The notes under the pieces were generated by a model. It was not told where the DNA came from, did no database searches, and saw nothing but the letters and a program-made list of their open reading frames with translations. Shown piece after piece: positions 47,412-55,733 of a DNA stretch of 64,000 nt. The stretch comes from Dorea longicatena. Its GTDB lineage: Bacteria; Bacillota; Clostridia; Lachnospirales; Lachnospiraceae. Each line of letters starts with the position of its first letter. Positions within the stretch are counted from its first letter, which is position 1. The position numbers and the translations under genes were made by a program. The stretch spans positions 1,623,001-1,687,000 of the forward strand of contig NZ_CP102280.1 of NCBI RefSeq assembly GCF_025150085.1, read 5' to 3'.

Positions 47412-49445
47412 TTATATCACAACTCCTGCCGCATTCTCATAATTCGGCAGTTTTCTGATCCATTCTTCATCTTCTTCCGTAAGCTGATCTGCGGCCTCAT
47501 TTGCCATTTGAAGGATCTTCGCATCCTGATAGATATCTCCAAGCTTAAAATTCATAAGTCCGCTCTGGCGGATGCCAAAAAGGTCTCCGGGACCACGTAG
47601 TCTTAAATCCTCGCTTGCAATCTTGAATCCATCATTTGAGTGATTTAGAATATCCAGCCGTTCTTTCGTTTCCTTTGATTTTGAGGCACTCATGAAGATA
47701 CAGTAAGACTGATATTTTCCACGTCCCACACGTCCCCTTAACTGATGAAGCTGCGCCAGACCAAATCGTTCGGCATTTTCGATCATCATGACGGTTGCAT
47801 TTGACACGTCGATTCCAACTTCGATAACTGTGGTTGACACCAGAATCTGAATCTCATTTCTTCCGAACCGGTCCATAATATCGTCTTTCTGTGCCTGCTT
47901 CATCTTTCCATGCAGACAGGCCACCTGGATCTGATCACCCATCTCTTCTTGAAGTGCTACTGTATAATCCGTTACATTTTCAGCTTCCATTGTCTCGCTT
48001 TCTTCTACCATCGGACAGATCACATAGCACTGGCGTCCTTCTGCGATCTGTTTTTTCATGAAATTATAGGCTTTATTGCGATATCCGGTATCTACCACAC
48101 AGTTTTTAATCGGAAGACGGTTCGCCGGAAGTTCGTCAATCACTGATATATCCAGATCACCATATAAAATAATCGCAAGCGTTCTTGGGATCGGCGTCGC
48201 ACTCATAACCAATACGTGAGGTTCTCCACCCTTTAATGCAAATGTTTCCCGCTGTTTTACTCCAAATCTGTGTTGTTCATCAGTTATGACAAGCCCGAGG
48301 TTATCATAGCTTACAGCCCCCTGGATCAATGCATGCGTTCCGATAATAATTTTCGCCAGTCCGCATTCAATCCGGTCATATGCACGCCGTTTTTCTTTCG
48401 CTGTCATAGAACCCGTAAGCAGTTCAACCTTGATCGGGATATCATAATCTTCGAACATCTTCGTTATATTCTCATAATGCTGCCTTGCAAGCACCTCTGT
48501 CGGTGCCATCATTGCCCCCTGATAACCATTGAATGCCGCATTCATCAGCGCAAGTACCGCAACGATCGTCTTACCGGAACCGACATCCCCCTGTACCAGT
48601 CTTGACATTGTCTTGTCCGAACCAAGATCTTTCTCAATCTCTTTCCAGACTTTTTGCTGTGCACCGGTCAGTTCAAAAGGCAGATTTTCCAGAAATTTCT
48701 GTACCTCCGGCCGGGACTGCATCGGATAATTATTGTCCAGACGTTCATTTTTCTCCTTTAGTCTTCGGATCGACAAAATGAATTCCAGAAATTCTTCGAA
48801 TACCAGGCGCTCTCTTGCATGATAAAAGACTTCCTTATCTTCAGGAAAATGTATTCCTCTCACCGCATAATTGTATTCTGCCAGACCATATTTCAAACGC
48901 AGTGAATCCGGCAGGATCTCTCTTGTAAGATCCAGACCATCCAGTGCCTGCTTCATGGCCTTCATAACCATGTTGTTGGATAATCCGGCCGTCAGACCAT
49001 ATACAGGCTGTAATGTATGCAGCTTCTCTTCGTATTTTGCAGAAGGATAGAACATCTCCGGATGTTCCATGACCAGATCGCCTGTTTTCTTACGGACGAC
49101 TCTTCCACGCAGTGTGATCACGCCTCCGCCGGATAACGTATTTCTAAGGAAGGGCATACGGAACCAGATTACTTTTAACGTTCCGGTAAGATCTTTTACA
49201 TGAAGTGTCGTTACCTGCATCCGGCTGTTTCCGGATACCTGTACACGTCCATAGATCGCACCGGTAACTGTCTGAATCTTATCCTCCTCCAGCTCACTGA
49301 TGGGTACTGCTTCCTCATATACATCGTATCCATGCGGATAATAGCGGATCAGGTCGCCTACTGTATGAACATTAATCTTTTCAAAAAGCTTCTTCGTCTT
49401 CTCTCCGATTCCTTTTAAATCTCCGATGTCTGTCTTTTCTATCAT
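47412..49445 (-). CDS. recG: ATP-dependent DNA helicase RecG
   Basis: RecG remodels stalled forks and branched DNA. The 677-residue protein has the N-terminal LKGIGEKTKKLF, an OB wedge domain (VTGAIYGRVQVSG), helicase motif I GDVGSGKT, motif II DEQHRF, MSATPIPRTLA and the C-terminal QLRGRVGRGKYQSYC. The nearest upstream gene is yloV. A long hairpin in its leader is noted separately. Confidence 0.98.
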   Translation of the reverse strand: MIEKTDIGDLKGIGEKTKKLFEKINVHTVGDLIRYYPHGYDVYEEAVPISELEEDKIQTVTGAIYGRVQVSGNSRMQVTTLHVKDLTGTLKVIWFRMPFLRNTLSGGGVITLRGRVVRKKTGDLVMEHPEMFYPSAKYEEKLHTLQPVYGLTAGLSNNMVMKAMKQALDGLDLTREILPDSLRLKYGLAEYNYAVRGIHFPEDKEVFYHARERLVFEEFLEFILSIRRLKEKNERLDNNYPMQSRPEVQKFLENLPFELTGAQQKVWKEIEKDLGSDKTMSRLVQGDVGSGKTIVAVLALMNAAFNGYQGAMMAPTEVLARQHYENITKMFEDYDIPIKVELLTGSMTAKEKRRAYDRIECGLAKIIIGTHALIQGAVSYDNLGLVITDEQHRFGVKQRETFALKGGEPHVLVMSATPIPRTLAIILYGDLDISVIDELPANRLPIKNCVVDTGYRNKAYNFMKKQIAEGRQCYVICPMVEESETMEAENVTDYTVALQEEMGDQIQVACLHGKMKQAQKDDIMDRFGRNEIQILVSTTVIEVGIDVSNATVMMIENAERFGLAQLHQLRGRVGRGKYQSYCIFMSASKSKETKERLDILNHSNDGFKIASEDLRLRGPGDLFGIRQSGLMNFKLGDIYQDAKILQMANEAADQLTEEDEEWIRKLPNYENAAGVVI

Positions 49446-49516
49446 ACCCTTCTTACTTCTCCTATCTTATAACTACAATCTCACATTGCAAAATCACTTC
49501 CGGTTCATGTATGCAG

Positions 49517-49572
49517 AGAACCGAACCCATACACCTAAAGCATTGTCACTCCCGGTATATAAATTCGGTTCT
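49517..49572 (-). other. Long hairpin in the recG leader
   Basis: On the minus strand 49564-49572 pairs perfectly with 49517-49525 (nine pairs), and inside it 49554-49559 can pair with 49530-49535 (one G-U). It lies between yloV and recG, about 70 bases before the recG start. Purpose unknown. Confidence 0.4.
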
Positions 49573-49598
49573 ATACATATCTGTTCCAATTATAAAAC

Positions 49599-49615
49599 TG
49601 AACAGATTTTGTTCA
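49599..49615 (-). terminator. Weak hairpin downstream of yloV
   Basis: A six-base-pair stem (49610-49615 with 49599-49604) with a five-base loop is followed by GTTTTA on the minus strand. It lies 21 bases past the yloV stop. Confidence 0.4.
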
Positions 49616-49635
49616 TTTATAATTCTGCACCTTGC

Positions 49636-51318
49636 TTACTCTACAGCAAGAACATAATAATAGATCGGCTGTCCGCCAAACTGAATATCCACATCTACAT
49701 CCGGATACAGTTCTGTGATCTCTTCTGTAAATTTCTCAGCATCTTCTTCTGATACTTCTTCACCATAATAGATACTGATCAGTTCTGAATCTTCATCTAC
49801 CAGATTAGCGATCAATTCTTTTGTAGTCTCTTCCAGATCTTTTCCAACTGCAAGAATTCCGCTGTCACCGATACCCATGATATCTCCTTCATGGATTTCT
49901 TTATCATCAATGTGTGTATCTCTGACTGCGTATGTTACCTGTCCGGTCTTTACATTCTTGATCTCTTCCAGCATTGCCTCTTCATTTGTCTTGGCATCTG
50001 CGTCCGGCATGAAATTAATGATTGCTGTAATTCCCTGTGGAACTGTCTTTGTAGGGATTACAATAATCTCTTTTTCTTCTACCAGTGATTTTGCCTGGTT
50101 CGCTGCCAGTACAATATTCTTATTATTCGGGAGAATAAATACAGTGTCAGCATTTACCCGATCGATGGCATTTAACATGTCCTCTGTACTAGGGTTCATG
50201 GTCTGTCCACCTTCGATGATATAATCTGCTCCCAGTTCTTTGAATATCTCATTCATACCTGCTCCGATAGAAACTGCGATAAATCCCATCGCCTTTCTCG
50301 GCTCTGCAGGCTTCTTTTCTTCGTGTGCTGCTTCTTCATTTGCCTGCTGTTCGGCAAGTTTCTCTGCATCACGGATCAGCTTCTCCTGATGTTCTTCACG
50401 CATATTATCAATCTTCATCTTGGAAAGCTGTCCATAAGTAAGTGCTTTCTGGATCGCAAGTCCCGGATCATTCGTGTGTACATGAATCTTGACCACATCA
50501 TCATCTGCAACACATACGATAGAATCTCCGATAGAACTTAAGAATTTCTTGAATTCACGCTCATCGTCCTCCGTAAATTCTTTCTCTGTCAGAATGATAA
50601 ATTCTGTACAATAACCGAATTTGATATCTGCGGTATCTTCTGCATTTACTTTATTTACCGTTACACCTGTGCTTGGTTCAATTACACTGTAATCAATCTC
50701 TTTACCAAGGAATGCATCATATGCTCCTTTGATCACTTCCAGAAGTCCCTGTCCACCGGAATCTACTACACCTGCTTCTTTTAATACCGGAAGCATCTCC
50801 GGTGTCTGGTTCAATACATCCTGTGCATGCTCAATAACAGCCGGGATAAACACTTCCAGATCATCTGTTTCTTCTGCCATCTCTGCTGCCTTTGTCGCAA
50901 TTCCACTGGCAACAGTAAGAATTGTTCCCTCTTTCGGCTTCATAACGGCCTTGTAAGCTGTATCTCTTGCTCTCTGGCATGCTGCTGCAAGTGCAAGTAC
51001 ATCAATCTCTTTTTCTTCTTTGATTGCTTTTGTAAATCCTCTTAAAAGCTGTGAAAGGATAACCCCGGAGTTACCTCTTGCACCACGCAGAGATCCTGAA
51101 GAAATCGCCTTTGCAAGATCTTTCATAGCCGGTTTGTTTAATGCTGTTACTTCTTTTGCCGCTGACATAATCGTCATAGACATATTGGTTCCCGTATCAC
51201 CATCCGGCACCGGGAATACATTTAATTCGTTAATATAATCTTTTTTCGCTTCAATGTTCTGAGCACCTGCAAGAAACATCTTTGCAAGTACGTCCACATT
51301 AATCGTTTTCGTAGCCAC
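49636..51318 (-). CDS. DAK2-domain fatty acid kinase-like protein (YloV/FakA)
   Basis: The 560-residue protein has the DAK2 (dihydroxyacetone kinase-like) ATP domain with NVFPVPDGDTGTNM and SLRGARGNSGVILSQLLRG near the N-terminus, VDSGGQGLLEVIKG, and a C-terminal half as in FakA. FakA phosphorylates fatty acids bound to FakB/DegV proteins; no fakB gene is in the window. It follows the Asp23-family gene with a 28-base gap, the usual yloU-yloV pair. Confidence 0.93.
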   Translation of the reverse strand: MATKTINVDVLAKMFLAGAQNIEAKKDYINELNVFPVPDGDTGTNMSMTIMSAAKEVTALNKPAMKDLAKAISSGSLRGARGNSGVILSQLLRGFTKAIKEEKEIDVLALAAACQRARDTAYKAVMKPKEGTILTVASGIATKAAEMAEETDDLEVFIPAVIEHAQDVLNQTPEMLPVLKEAGVVDSGGQGLLEVIKGAYDAFLGKEIDYSVIEPSTGVTVNKVNAEDTADIKFGYCTEFIILTEKEFTEDDEREFKKFLSSIGDSIVCVADDDVVKIHVHTNDPGLAIQKALTYGQLSKMKIDNMREEHQEKLIRDAEKLAEQQANEEAAHEEKKPAEPRKAMGFIAVSIGAGMNEIFKELGADYIIEGGQTMNPSTEDMLNAIDRVNADTVFILPNNKNIVLAANQAKSLVEEKEIIVIPTKTVPQGITAIINFMPDADAKTNEEAMLEEIKNVKTGQVTYAVRDTHIDDKEIHEGDIMGIGDSGILAVGKDLEETTKELIANLVDEDSELISIYYGEEVSEEDAEKFTEEITELYPDVDVDIQFGGQPIYYYVLAVE

Positions 51319-51346
51319 TTCTTACGTTCCTCCTTAAATCCACAAA

Positions 51347-51706
51347 CTAATCAATGACTCTGACGCCTTCAATATAGACGTTGATCTTATCTACCTGCAT
51401 ACCGGAGAATTCTTCCACTCTGTATTTTACATCACTGATCAGATTGTCTGTTACAGCGGAAATACTTACGCCGTATGCCACAATAATGTGGAAGTCAATA
51501 CTGATATGGTTATCATCACTTATATTTACATGGATTCCTCTTGTCAGGCTTTCCTTCTTTAACAGATGAACCAGTCCATCTTTCATATTCACAGCTGCCA
51601 TTCCTACTATACCAAAGCATTCTACAGCTACTGTTCCTGCATATTTTGCAATTACTTCAGGATCGATCGTAATAATTCCTAAATCTGTACTCATACATCC
51701 TTTCAT
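51347..51706 (-). CDS. Asp23/Gls24-family protein (YloU-like)
   Basis: The roughly 119-residue protein has the family pattern VIAKYAGTVAVECFGIVGMA, a middle IHVNISDDNHISIDFHIIVAYG and the ending VDKINVYIEGVRV. Family members are envelope-stress or membrane-associated proteins of unclear mechanism. The ATG at 51706 is eight bases after GGAGG; an ATG at 51730 is in frame upstream. It is co-oriented and coupled with yloV. Confidence 0.92.
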   Translation of the reverse strand: MKGCMSTDLGIITIDPEVIAKYAGTVAVECFGIVGMAAVNMKDGLVHLLKKESLTRGIHVNISDDNHISIDFHIIVAYGVSISAVTDNLISDVKYRVEEFSGMQVDKINVYIEGVRVID

Positions 51707-51761
51707 AGCCAAAACCTCCACTTCTTTCATTATCTATCAAAATCAAAACACAATATATTTT

Positions 51762-51790
51762 ATTATACCCTGTTCTATCTTCAATTACAA
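51762..51790 (-). promoter_or_regulatory. Sigma-70-type promoter for yloU-yloV
   Basis: On the minus strand -35 TTGTAA (51785-51790), a 17-base spacer and -10 TATAAT (51762-51767). Confidence 0.65.
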
Positions 51791-51809
51791 TAGTTCTTGT
51801 TGCGCAAAA

Positions 51810-51842
51810 AAACTCAGATTCCACACAGCGAAATCTGAGTTT
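51810..51842 (-). terminator. Rho-independent terminator of rpmB
   Basis: An 11-base-pair stem (51832-51842 with 51810-51820) is followed on the minus strand by a T-run. It lies ten bases past the rpmB stop. Confidence 0.85.
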
Positions 51843-51851
51843 CAATACATC

Positions 51852-52040
51852 TTATGCACGCTCAACTTTTCCTGATTTCAAACAAGAAGTACAAACATAC
51901 ATCTTCTTTGTAGCTCCGTTTTCTGTTTTCACGCGAACAGATTTTACATTTGATTTCCACATCTTTGGTGATTTTCTATGAGAGTGGCTGACATTGTTTC
52001 CAAAGTGAGCACCCTTTTCACAAATAGCACATTTTGCCAT
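51852..52040 (-). CDS. rpmB: 50S ribosomal protein L28 (zinc-ribbon form)
   Basis: The 62-residue protein begins AKCAICEKGAHFGNNVSHSH and ends with VCTSCLKSGKVERA. The two Cys-x2-Cys pairs mark the zinc-binding form; genomes may carry a zinc-free paralogue used when zinc is scarce, but none is in the window. It has its own promoter and terminator. Confidence 0.97.
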   Translation of the reverse strand: MAKCAICEKGAHFGNNVSHSHRKSPKMWKSNVKSVRVKTENGATKKMYVCTSCLKSGKVERA

Positions 52041-52096
52041 GACTGCACCTCCTAACGCTCATAATAAGTTCTTTGTCCGAACTCGCAACAATAGTT

Positions 52097-52125
52097 ATTC
52101 TAGCAGACTGTTGCAAGAATTGCAA
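52097..52125 (-). promoter_or_regulatory. Sigma-70-type promoter for rpmB
   Basis: On the minus strand -35 TTGCAA (52120-52125), a 17-base spacer and -10 TAGAAT (52097-52102). Confidence 0.65.
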
Positions 52126-52160
52126 GAGTTATTTAATATTTTTTTGTTTACATTTTATTT

Positions 52161-52298
52161 TTAGCAGCAAAACAGGCAATATCCCACCGCAATACACAGA
52201 ATAATACACAGGATCTGGCAGAATAAGCCCGGTAAGACCAGAGCCAAAACCATTCCTGCTGCCACCCAGAACAACGCAAATCCTACGATTCTCTTCAC
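52161..52298 (-). CDS. Small Cys-rich membrane protein (45 residues)
   Basis: A GTG-initiated frame of 45 codons reads MKRIVGFALFWVAAGM, then a Leu/Val stretch with one Pro, then a second hydrophobic stretch, ending GYCLFCC. It looks like a two-helix membrane miniprotein with five cysteines. CAGGTG lies about seven bases before the GTG. It fits the gap between gerW and rpmB better than the overlapping 64-codon frame at 52129-52323, whose product has no coherent features. No function is known to me. Confidence 0.6.
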   Translation of the reverse strand: MKRIVGFALFWVAAGMVLALVLPGLFCQILCIILCIAVGYCLFCC

Positions 52299-52352
52299 AG
52301 ACACACACCTGCTTTTTGTACATTATATGTATGCTGCTTCAAAAAATTCCGG

Positions 52353-52742
52353 TTATTTTTCTGCTTCGTCCAGGATCTTATTCACATCGTCTTCTGTAAC
52401 ATTGTCTTCTTTTCTGGATGTGAAACGATCCATCACATCCGGAACCATATCCAAAAGCTTAGTGATCGTATCCTGATTCTTGATATTCACAAGCTTGGTG
52501 TGACCATTTTGAATCACCAGCACTGCACTTGGTGTCATCTTTCCACCGATACCTCCGGCACCTTTTTCTTTCTTATCTGCATTGAACGCGCCCGCACCTA
52601 CCGCAAATGACACATCCACCAGCGGTAAGATGATCGTATCTCCGATATGGATTGCATCTCCTACTACCGTCTTGGATGACACAACTGCGTCCATCCCATG
52701 GAACAGCGCCTCTACGGTTCCCTTAAAATTATTTTCAGCCAT
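52353..52742 (-). CDS. gerW: GerW-family sporulation protein (YtfJ)
   Basis: The 129-residue protein matches YtfJ/GerW: FKGTVEALFHGMDAVVSSKT, a Gly/Ala-rich middle (SFAVGAGAFNA, GAGGIGGKMTPSAVLVIQNG) and a charged C-terminus. The B. subtilis protein is forespore-made and needed for normal germination. It follows the DUF2953 gene, the usual ytfI-ytfJ partner, by 80 bases. Confidence 0.94.
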   Translation of the reverse strand: MAENNFKGTVEALFHGMDAVVSSKTVVGDAIHIGDTIILPLVDVSFAVGAGAFNADKKEKGAGGIGGKMTPSAVLVIQNGHTKLVNIKNQDTITKLLDMVPDVMDRFTSRKEDNVTEDDVNKILDEAEK

Positions 52743-52822
52743 CTTTTTTCCTCCTCGTACTATCGACTTGCACTGTCTAATCTATACTTGTTCTGTTTAT
52801 ATTCGTCTGATCTATCATCGGA

Positions 52823-53854
52823 TTATAATTGAAACTCCCGGATATCATGGTAAGTCTTTCGGATTTCCCTGCACCACACCAGATTCCACAGGAAACAAAC
52901 CAGAGGCACCATGCGGAATCCTCCGCGGACCTTTACATCCCCTTTCAGGATCCTTCTTTCAAAATTCGGTTCTATCGATAAAAATTCTCCGATAAATGGG
53001 TAGATTATACTGAAAGCTGCAAGCGCCTGCCCTGTATGGCATGGATCCTCGAATCCAAAACGAACGGTACCTTTTATCACTTTTGGTTTCCAGCGTTTCA
53101 GCAGTTTCCCTGTTTCTTTTTTGGCCTTTGAAAAAGCTTTCTGATGTACCGGATCTTCCAGTTCTTTTATGATCTTATCTTTCTTTTCCGACAAACTCTC
53201 CAGCTTTTCTTCCGCATGTCCGACTGTATGCTTTATCTTATCACAGAACTTTACAATTGTACATTTGATCTTCTCAAATCTTCCGGTTTTTTCTTCCTTT
53301 TTTTCTATCTTATCCGTCTTCTCCGGTTTTTCACTGTTTTTTTCCGGTTGAACTTTTTCAGGTCTCTCATGAGTTTTTTGCAAAATGCTTTCTGGGCTTT
53401 TTTCAGTCTTTTTTCCGGACCTTTCTTCCATATCCTTCGAAGCTGCCTGGCCGCTTTCCACAATTGTTTTTTCTTCTGCAGACTCTTTTTCCACTTTCGG
53501 TAGTCCGCGACTGCTTTCCACTCTCTGTTCTTTCCGAGTCTCTTCCCGATCTGTATTTTCTTCTCCATGAGTTACCTCCTTTTTAGGTTCACTTCCAAAA
53601 GATTTCCATGCAATTCTTACACGCCATTTTAGTTCCTGTTCTTCAAAGGATGCATCTATCCGTATCAGGCGCAAAAGCCACGTCACGCGCCCGCGTACGG
53701 TACTTTCTTTTATCTCGCCGGGCATCGACGCCTCCATGCGGTATCTGACCGGAACACACAAAAGAATCACCAGAAGTAAAAGTATCAGTCCGAGAAGCAC
53801 CGCAATTATGATCCCTATTATTTTTAAAATGATCAAAAGAATATGTAACACCAT
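52823..53854 (-). CDS. DUF2953 membrane protein (YtfI-like)
   Basis: The 343-residue protein has one N-terminal hydrophobic helix (about 3-33, ending LLCVPVRYR), a long Lys/Glu-rich low-complexity region (about 95-200) that is probably disordered or coiled, and the DUF2953 C-terminus with GFEDPCHTGQALAAFSIIYP and GGFRMVPLVCFLWN. The partner gerW follows. Its start is one base after the upstream hypothetical gene. Function unknown; sporulation is suggested by the neighbour. Confidence 0.87.
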   Translation of the reverse strand: MVLHILLIILKIIGIIIAVLLGLILLLLVILLCVPVRYRMEASMPGEIKESTVRGRVTWLLRLIRIDASFEEQELKWRVRIAWKSFGSEPKKEVTHGEENTDREETRKEQRVESSRGLPKVEKESAEEKTIVESGQAASKDMEERSGKKTEKSPESILQKTHERPEKVQPEKNSEKPEKTDKIEKKEEKTGRFEKIKCTIVKFCDKIKHTVGHAEEKLESLSEKKDKIIKELEDPVHQKAFSKAKKETGKLLKRWKPKVIKGTVRFGFEDPCHTGQALAAFSIIYPFIGEFLSIEPNFERRILKGDVKVRGGFRMVPLVCFLWNLVWCREIRKTYHDIREFQL

Positions 53855-53855
53855 C

Positions 53856-54179
53856 TTATTTTCCCTGCTCTTTTTCTAATATATAAGACCGTATATCGCA
53901 TGTACCTGTCTGGTCATATACTTCCTGTACAATCTGTTCTACCAGTTCCACCGCTTCATCATATCCTTTCGTGATCCCCACCACGAACAGTTCCTGCTCC
54001 GGGAATGCAGGCTGCTTAAACTGAATCGTCGGATAGATCTCGAGTTGGTTTCTCTCGCTGACTGCCAGTGTGATCACATGCACACCTGGCTGCAGTTTAC
54101 CGGCTTCCAGCTTACGGATGATTTTTTCTTTTTTCTTTTCCAGCCCTTCTGTCAGGTACAGATGCTTATAGTATCGCAT
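53856..54179 (-). CDS. Conserved hypothetical protein, ytfI-adjacent
   Basis: I do not recognise this 107-residue protein. It starts MRYYKHLYLTEGLEKKKEKI and continues HVITLAVSERNQLEIYP and FVVGITKGYDEAVELVEQIV, a soluble alpha/beta pattern without signal or membrane segment. AAGGA lies eight bases before the ATG at 54179. It overlaps or abuts the DUF2953 gene, so the three genes probably form an operon with gerW. Function unknown. Confidence 0.8.
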   Translation of the reverse strand: MRYYKHLYLTEGLEKKKEKIIRKLEAGKLQPGVHVITLAVSERNQLEIYPTIQFKQPAFPEQELFVVGITKGYDEAVELVEQIVQEVYDQTGTCDIRSYILEKEQGK

Positions 54180-54251
54180 ATTTTCCGTCCTTCTATACAT
54201 TTCTTTTTAACTATATCTCTCATGATATCTGACCGATACCAGATCCTAACT

Positions 54252-55733
54252 CTAACGATAATACGAATCAAAAATCTCTTTTGCAACATTTACCGCTTTA
54301 GCAGTTCCATCCGAAGATTCAATAATCACGCTGACAACCAGTTCCGGATCTTCTACATTCGACATTCCAATGAACCAGGAGTGATCTTTTTCTTTATCCG
54401 AACTGTATTCTGCGGTACCTGTCTTTCCTGCCGCCGTATAACTCTGTCCACTTAATACAGATGCCGTACCGTAATCTACTACACTCTTCATATACTCTTT
54501 GATCTGAGACGCTTCTTCTTCGGTCATAAGCTGCTTATACTCTTCCTGATCCGTCTCTTTCATAACTGCACCCGATGCATTCGTTACCTTGTCAACCAGA
54601 TACGGTTTCATCAGCTTTCCTCCATTTGCGATTGCAGATGTAATCAACGCCATATGATACGGACTCACTTGCGTCTCTCCCTGTCCCATTGCCGTCATCA
54701 TCTTCGTGCCATTCCCGGCTGAACCGTCCAGTGTGAAGCTGCTCTTACTGTATGGAAGATCCGAAGGCAGTTTAGAATCAAACAGAACTTCCTCTGCCGT
54801 CTTTTTAAACTTCGACGGGTCTAACGAAAGACCAATATTAGAAAATGATGTATTACACGAATATGCCAGACTGTCCTGCAGATTTACCTGTCCGTGAACA
54901 TGTCCATTATAACAATGAATCTTAATTCCGCTGTTCTCGATCGAACCCGTACAGTTATAAGAATAAGAGCTGTAATCCGGATTCTCCCGCATAAATTCCA
55001 GAAGTGTTACAACTTTAAATGTTGATCCCGGTGCATACTGTCCCTGCGTCGCACGATTCAGCAGCACACTGTTCGTATCTGAACTTAAGCTGTTCCAGTT
55101 CTCTTCCACTGCATTCGGATCGAAATCCGGCTTGGATACCATGGCAAGGATCTTTCCTGTCTTTGGTTCCATAGCTACGACCGCACCTTTTTTATCTCCC
55201 AGTGCCTGATATGCTGCTTCCTGAAGATCCGCATCCAATGTAGTCACAACCGTGTTTCCCATATTCTTTTTATCCTGGAATTCATTCTTAAGCTTAATCA
55301 GAAAATTCTCATCCGATGTCAGAAGATCATAATTTCCCAACGATTCGATTCCTGATTTTCCCTGCACATTGTAACCAACTACATGTGCAAATGCGTTTCC
55401 GTATGGATACTCTCTTGTCTCACTTCCATCTGCAGCCGTATCTGTCTTCGCAAGCACATTTCCATTCTTGTCTACGATCATTCCTCTGGTCACGCGCTTT
55501 GCATTGGAATTCTGTCTCGCATTATATGGACTGCGTATGATATCCTGACTCTCTTTCACCTGAAAATATCCGATATATCCAAGTAGCACCAGAAACAGTC
55601 CCACAAACACATAAGTAACTCTAGCGAATTCTTTGTTTCTTGCGCGCTTTGCCTTGAGCCGCTTCTTTTCGCGCTTTTTGGCTTCTTTTCGCTCTTTGCG
55701 GGTCATATTCTGTCTCTCGATATCTTGCCGCAT
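54252..55733 (-). CDS. Class B penicillin-binding protein (PBP2/FtsI-like transpeptidase)
   Basis: The protein has a very basic cytoplasmic N-terminus, one transmembrane helix (VTYVFVGLFLVLLGYIGYF), a dimerisation domain (NAKRVTRGMIVDKNGNVLA) and a transpeptidase domain with the catalytic STFK (APGSTFKVVTLLEF), SCN (LAYSCNTSFSNIG) and KTG (AAGKTGTAEYSS). It crosslinks peptidoglycan with the SEDS glycosyltransferase encoded just upstream. Its start is uncertain: 55706 or 55733 (both ATG) and a TTG at 55784 are possible, and all lie inside the ftsW gene. Confidence 0.93.
   Translation of the reverse strand: MRQDIERQNMTRKERKEAKKREKKRLKAKRARNKEFARVTYVFVGLFLVLLGYIGYFQVKESQDIIRSPYNARQNSNAKRVTRGMIVDKNGNVLAKTDTAADGSETREYPYGNAFAHVVGYNVQGKSGIESLGNYDLLTSDENFLIKLKNEFQDKKNMGNTVVTTLDADLQEAAYQALGDKKGAVVAMEPKTGKILAMVSKPDFDPNAVEENWNSLSSDTNSVLLNRATQGQYAPGSTFKVVTLLEFMRENPDYSSYSYNCTGSIENSGIKIHCYNGHVHGQVNLQDSLAYSCNTSFSNIGLSLDPSKFKKTAEEVLFDSKLPSDLPYSKSSFTLDGSAGNGTKMMTAMGQGETQVSPYHMALITSAIANGGKLMKPYLVDKVTNASGAVMKETDQEEYKQLMTEEEASQIKEYMKSVVDYGTASVLSGQSYTAAGKTGTAEYSSDKEKDHSWFIGMSNVEDPELVVSVIIESSDGTAKAVNVAKEIFDSYYR

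Noticed and set aside
52129..52323. 64-codon minus-strand frame between rpmB and gerW
   Set aside because: Its product is incoherent and it overlaps the better-supported 45-codon frame in another phase.
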